Positions 10,201 to 12,484 of a DNA stretch of 12,484 nt are shown one piece after another. The translations under genes were made by a program, and so were the position numbers. This stretch comes from Conidiobolus incongruus B7586 (taxonomy: Eukaryota > Entomophthoromycota > Entomophthoromycetes > Entomophthorales > Conidiobolaceae), in assembly GCA_000697335.1 (NCBI GenBank), contig JNEM01003702.1, forward strand, positions 1-12,484. The letters are read 5' to 3'. Positions within the stretch are counted from its first letter, which is position 1. Each line of letters begins with the position of its first letter. The notes below the pieces were generated by a model. That model saw only the letters and a program-made list of their open reading frames with translations. It did no database searches and was not told the origin of the DNA.

Positions 10201-10283
10201 AATCTTCTCTCTTCGCTCATTCCTTGAACTGATATGATCCAAGTGACTAGGGGTATAATGAATATTCCCCATGATATAATCAT
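7231..10283 (-). CDS. EDEM/Mnl1-type ER alpha-mannosidase (GH47) with PA domain, 14 exons
   Basis: EDEM proteins trim mannose from N-glycans of misfolded glycoproteins in the ER, marking them for degradation. I spliced the gene as exons 10283-10192, 10135-10123, 10016-9960, 9905-9859, 9802-9730, 9685-9554, 9500-9354, 9301-9182, 9126-9037, 8985-8746, 8691-8521, 8467-8284, 8235-8191 and 8138-7231. All introns are GT-AG, and the 2319 nt give 772 residues plus stop. A signal peptide covers about 1-21, and the GH47 domain runs from about 30 to 490. GH47 active-site residues are present: Glu129 (VFEVTIR), Asp270 ([11 protein letters not shown]), Glu384 (LRPELFES) and Thr470-Glu471 (NTEGH). The EDEM hallmark [18 protein letters not shown] is in exon 12. 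After a polar linker, a PA domain lies at about 651-755 ([19 protein letters not shown]). There is no KDEL-like tail. The start is chosen because it gives a signal peptide and has an in-frame stop upstream. Exon 2 is only 13 nt; an acceptor 7 nt upstream would bring in a stop. The length resembles yeast Mnl1 (796). Confidence 0.93.
10123..10135 (-). other. 13-nt microexon (exon 2 of the EDEM gene)
   Basis: This exon supplies the last base of an Arg codon plus Asp-Glu-Val-Lys. It joins RRLLLR from exon 1 to [19 protein letters not shown] from exon 3, which together match the conserved start of EDEM proteins. The exon is flanked by aatttag on its 5' side and gtattt on its 3' side. The upstream alternative acceptor (ttcaag) would add seven bases and run into a stop. 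The intron after it, 106 nt, is the longest of the gene; the others are 44-56 nt. Confidence 0.75.
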
Positions 10284-11175
10284 GATAGAATATTAAATAT
10301 TTATATTATTAATGTTATTTATTTTTTTTATTAATATTAAATTTTAAATAAAATAATACTTTAATTAAAAAGATTAACTAATATTTATAAAATATAGTGA
10401 GGTCAATATAAATATGGGTTTATTAAATATAGGGAATAAAGCTAAGTTTTCATGAGTTGTAATAATTTGATTAGATAAATTTTGAATTGATTTAGAAAAA
10501 ACAATGATCAAATTGAAACATAATTAACTTTTTCCTTGATTTATAAAAATAAAACACATATTTATAATTTGCAATATATATTAATATTGTAGCTATATAT
10601 ATAGGCTGGAATATTAAACTGAATAATATATATTATACACAATAATATTAAGGTATAACTAAAATTTTTATACTAGATGAAATAATTATAATTCGATTAT
10701 ATTGATATTATTATTTTAATCTTAGTATAATTAATCAATATTTTTTAATTCCTACTTATTGTTTCATTATAAGATATTAAATATCATATATAAACAAATC
10801 TTTATCCATAACTAATCAAGTAATGCTATATATATATATATATATATTATAGATAATTTAGATTTAACAGTTTTCTTAGTTTTGTAATCATTTCTTAGAA
10901 TTCCAACCTGATTATAATTCAGGCTAAAATTGAATTAAAAAGTTCTTGCAAATAGGTTTTATAATATCATAATTATTTAATAAATATAATGCATTTAAAA
11001 TTTCATTTATTATAATTTAGAAATATATATATTAATCAATCTACTCAATTCATTCTATTTAATCAAATATCAAAATAAATTCCAAAAATATATTATTACT
11101 AACAGTTGTTAAAATTAATGCCTTTATCCCATACATTGATTTATATGATTTTAATTTTATAAGCACATATTTAAA
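10284..11175. other. Divergent AT-rich spacer between the EDEM and acetyltransferase genes
   Basis: This is the shared upstream region of two divergently transcribed genes. I see no further gene or RNA. The only definite local feature is the TA microsatellite. TATA-like words are too frequent to assign a promoter to either gene. Confidence 0.5.
10827..10846. repeat. TA dinucleotide microsatellite, 10 units
   Basis: Ten uninterrupted TA units sit in the divergent spacer. It is an ordinary simple repeat for DNA of this composition, and its length may vary between strains. Confidence 0.9.
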
Positions 11176-11191
11176 ATAAATTGAACCAACA
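11176..11191 (+). repeat. 16-nt direct repeat, left copy
   Basis: The word ataaattgaaccaaca occurs exactly here and again at 11425-11440. The bases just outside the match differ (a against c before it, c against a after it). The word contains a GC-bearing core (gaacc), so chance repetition 249 nt away in this AT-rich DNA is unlikely. The pair brackets the GC-richer island at 11192-11424 and looks like a target-site duplication. Confidence 0.85.
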
Positions 11192-11424
11192 CCTTAGCAA
11201 GTCCTTAAACTGCTAACACCACTCCATGCCCCATAATACCATTTACAATCCCCTCCCACTCTTGAGTATACTGTTATTACTTTATCCCTAATAACTCCCA
11301 ATACAAACAAAACCCTTAACTCTGGAACCGTACCTTTGGGTGGATCCCACAAGTTACGGATCAATATACTCTGCAAAATATCGCTTTTATTCGTCCTTAG
11401 GTCTAATAAAAATCTTCTTCATTC
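11192..11424. mobile_element. GC-richer 233-bp island bracketed by direct repeats (insertion-like, unclassified)
   Basis: Two full lines counted here are 42% and 40% GC, in a region otherwise mostly below about 20%. The island has a strong strand bias: C far exceeds G on the plus strand, so the minus strand carries runs of G near 11229-11260. The plus strand starts with a small hairpin (ttagca 11194-11199, tgctaa 11211-11216), and related words (tccttaa, tccttag) occur at both ends. A 60-codon minus-strand frame (11194-11376) fills much of it and ends in GAWSGVSSLRTC; I do not recognise it. No poly-A tail, terminal inverted repeats or convincing tRNA-like promoter boxes are visible. The exact 16-nt flanking repeats suggest an insertion, such as a SINE-like or retroposed fragment. 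Alternatives are a conserved upstream control region or non-coding RNA of the acetyltransferase gene, or a captured gene fragment. Confidence 0.4.
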
Positions 11425-11440
11425 ATAAATTGAACCAACA
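11425..11440 (+). repeat. 16-nt direct repeat, right copy
   Basis: This is the second exact copy of ataaattgaaccaaca. It ends 25 nt before the acetyltransferase ATG, so it lies in the likely leader of that mRNA. If the island is an insertion, this copy or its partner marks the original target. Confidence 0.85.
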
Positions 11441-11465
11441 AGTTGAAAAAAATTAATTCATTAAA

Positions 11466-12005
11466 ATGTCTAATAAAGAGCTTCAAATATTCAATAACGA
11501 AATGTTAAATCTATACCTTTATTGTAATGGCAAAAAATATCCATCACCATTCAAGAACTCATCAATGATTATTGATCAACTCAAGAGCATTGAAAAAAAA
11601 CTTTTTCCAAAAGGAGAGCAGATGGATTTTACTAAAGAGCTCAAGTCAAATAATTCATTCCTAATCTATGGAACAAACAAGCTCAATCAAGAAGCTAAAG
11701 ATAAAATAAATCCAATCATAGCGTATTTAATCTATCAATATAATCCATATGATAGGATATATCGATTAATCAAAGTTGGAGTTGATTCTAAGAATCAAGG
11801 AAAAGGATTAGGAACTATATTAATGAATACAATGATCCAATTAATTCAGCTCAAAAACCCTTCATTTCAAATTCAATTACATGTTGATCCTAATAGAGAA
11901 AATGCAATTAAATTATATAAGAAATTCAATTTTACAATAGAAGAAACTATAGATAATTATTATGGAAACAGTAGATCAGCTCATTTAATGAATTATATCC
12001 AATAA
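11466..12005 (+). CDS. GNAT N-acetyltransferase, NAA50/RimI-like
   Basis: The 179-residue protein has the GNAT acetyl-CoA fold signature. A strand RLIKVGVD (100-107) is followed by the pyrophosphate-binding loop NQGKGLGT (110-117, fitting Q/R-x-x-G-x-G), then the later LHVDPNRENAIKLYKKFNFT (138-157). It ends with ETIDNYYGNSRSAHLM (160-175). This last part closely resembles NAA50, whose matching region has LHVQ, ESAIDFYRKFGF and NYY followed by DAHVL. The N-terminal LKSIEKKLFP (39-48) also fits the NAA50/NAA60 pattern LKRLNQVIFP. The likely role is acetylating protein N-termini in the cytosol, often with the ribosome-bound NatA complex; the exact substrate is inferred. The length matches human NAA50 (169). 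There is no signal peptide or membrane segment, and the frame is intact and intronless. An in-frame TAA lies just upstream of the ATG. Codons are AT-rich like those of the EDEM gene and unlike the glucanase. A different small GNAT enzyme is the main alternative. Confidence 0.85.
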   Translation: MSNKELQIFNNEMLNLYLYCNGKKYPSPFKNSSMIIDQLKSIEKKLFPKGEQMDFTKELKSNNSFLIYGTNKLNQEAKDKINPIIAYLIYQYNPYDRIYRLIKVGVDSKNQGKGLGTILMNTMIQLIQLKNPSFQIQLHVDPNRENAIKLYKKFNFTIEETIDNYYGNSRSAHLMNYIQ

Positions 12006-12045
12006 ATTATTTTTAATATATTTCAATTATTTATGAATTATATCC
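11988..12045 (+). repeat. 13-nt direct duplication across the acetyltransferase stop codon
   Basis: The word atgaattatatcc occurs at 11988-12000, where it encodes MNYI plus the next base just before the stop, and again at 12033-12045 in the 3' flank. It may be a small local duplication of the gene's end or chance in AT-rich DNA. Confidence 0.6.
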
Positions 12046-12484
12046 TATTCTGATATTTTGAATTTGAAATTGATAAATATCTGAAATAATATTTTAAATA
12101 ATTCAATATATTATGAAATAATTTTTTATTTTGATATAATTAATAGTATTAAATAAATTTTCATATTACAGCTATTAGGTTTTAAAGTATGATATATAAT
12201 TATTGAAACTAGAATTTACTCAATTAATATTTTTAATGAAAATTTTATTGTAATTTTGATAAAAATGATAATAATAACAAAGATATTAATTTAAGGTTTA
12301 ATTTTCAATATTAATAATATATCAAAATCACAATCTATATATATTTTTAATAATAACTATATAATTTATTCAAACAATATAATATTTTTCTGCTTTTGAA
12401 TTTATGATATAAATATAATAGGAAGATATTAATTCTTTAAGCTTAATATATAATAAAATTTTATTTTTATATTTATTATTAATT
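12046..12484. other. AT-rich flank after the acetyltransferase gene
   Basis: I see no gene, RNA or clear repeat. It contains only short A/T words, with no confident terminator or polyadenylation site. Confidence 0.5.

Noticed and set aside
10270-10272. Second ATG near the start of the EDEM gene as the initiation codon
   Set aside because: It is out of frame with the conserved protein. The ATG at 10283-10281 is in frame and yields a signal peptide.
11226-11265. G-quadruplex on the minus strand of the GC-rich island
   Set aside because: There are only three runs of three or more G, so a standard four-run quadruplex is not present; at best a weak two-layer form is possible.
1-12484. tRNA, rRNA genes or CRISPR arrays
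   Set aside because: I found no tRNA-like arms with a GGTTCRA-type loop, no rRNA-like block and no regularly spaced repeats on either strand.

Overview
The window looks like a piece of a very AT-rich eukaryotic nuclear genome, most likely an early-diverging (zygomycete-type) fungus. The evidence is a multi-exon gene with 13 short GT-AG introns of about 44-106 nt, a fungal-type secreted exo-beta-1,3-glucanase, and long gene-free stretches with hardly any G or C. Naming a lineage such as the Entomophthorales (Conidiobolus-like) is inference from composition and intron style only.

Layout, left to right. (1) Positions 1-750 hold one copy (A) of a decayed repeat that is cut by the window edge. 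(2) Positions 1662-2879 (minus strand) are an intronless, GC-richer gene for a secreted GH5 glucan 1,3-beta-glucosidase. It has a TATA-like box about 62 nt upstream and, farther out, a small cluster of carbon-repressor-like sites. (3) Positions 2880-7230 are AT-rich and mostly empty, apart from a decayed short reading frame at 5186-5383 and the second copy (B) of the repeat at about 5928-6655, in the same orientation as copy A. The glucanase therefore sits between two direct copies of a dead repeat. (4) Positions 7231-10283 (minus strand) are a 14-exon gene that I could splice by eye into a continuous 772-residue frame. It encodes an EDEM/Mnl1-type GH47 alpha-mannosidase of ER-associated degradation with a C-terminal PA domain, and includes a 13-nt microexon. 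(5) Positions 10284-11465 are the divergent spacer, holding a (TA)10 tract and an unusual 233-bp island of about 41% GC bracketed by exact 16-nt direct repeats. (6) Positions 11466-12005 (plus strand) are a GNAT N-acetyltransferase resembling the NAA50/RimI type. (7) The remainder is AT-rich with no gene seen.

The three intact genes do not form a pathway: one is a cell-wall or nutritional glucanase, one an ER glycoprotein quality-control factor, and one a probable protein acetyltransferase. I do not see a clearly undescribed biological system. The signals most worth following are the bracketed island next to the acetyltransferase gene, the repeat pair around the glucanase, the microexon, and a pocket of inverted repeats at 1238-1421.
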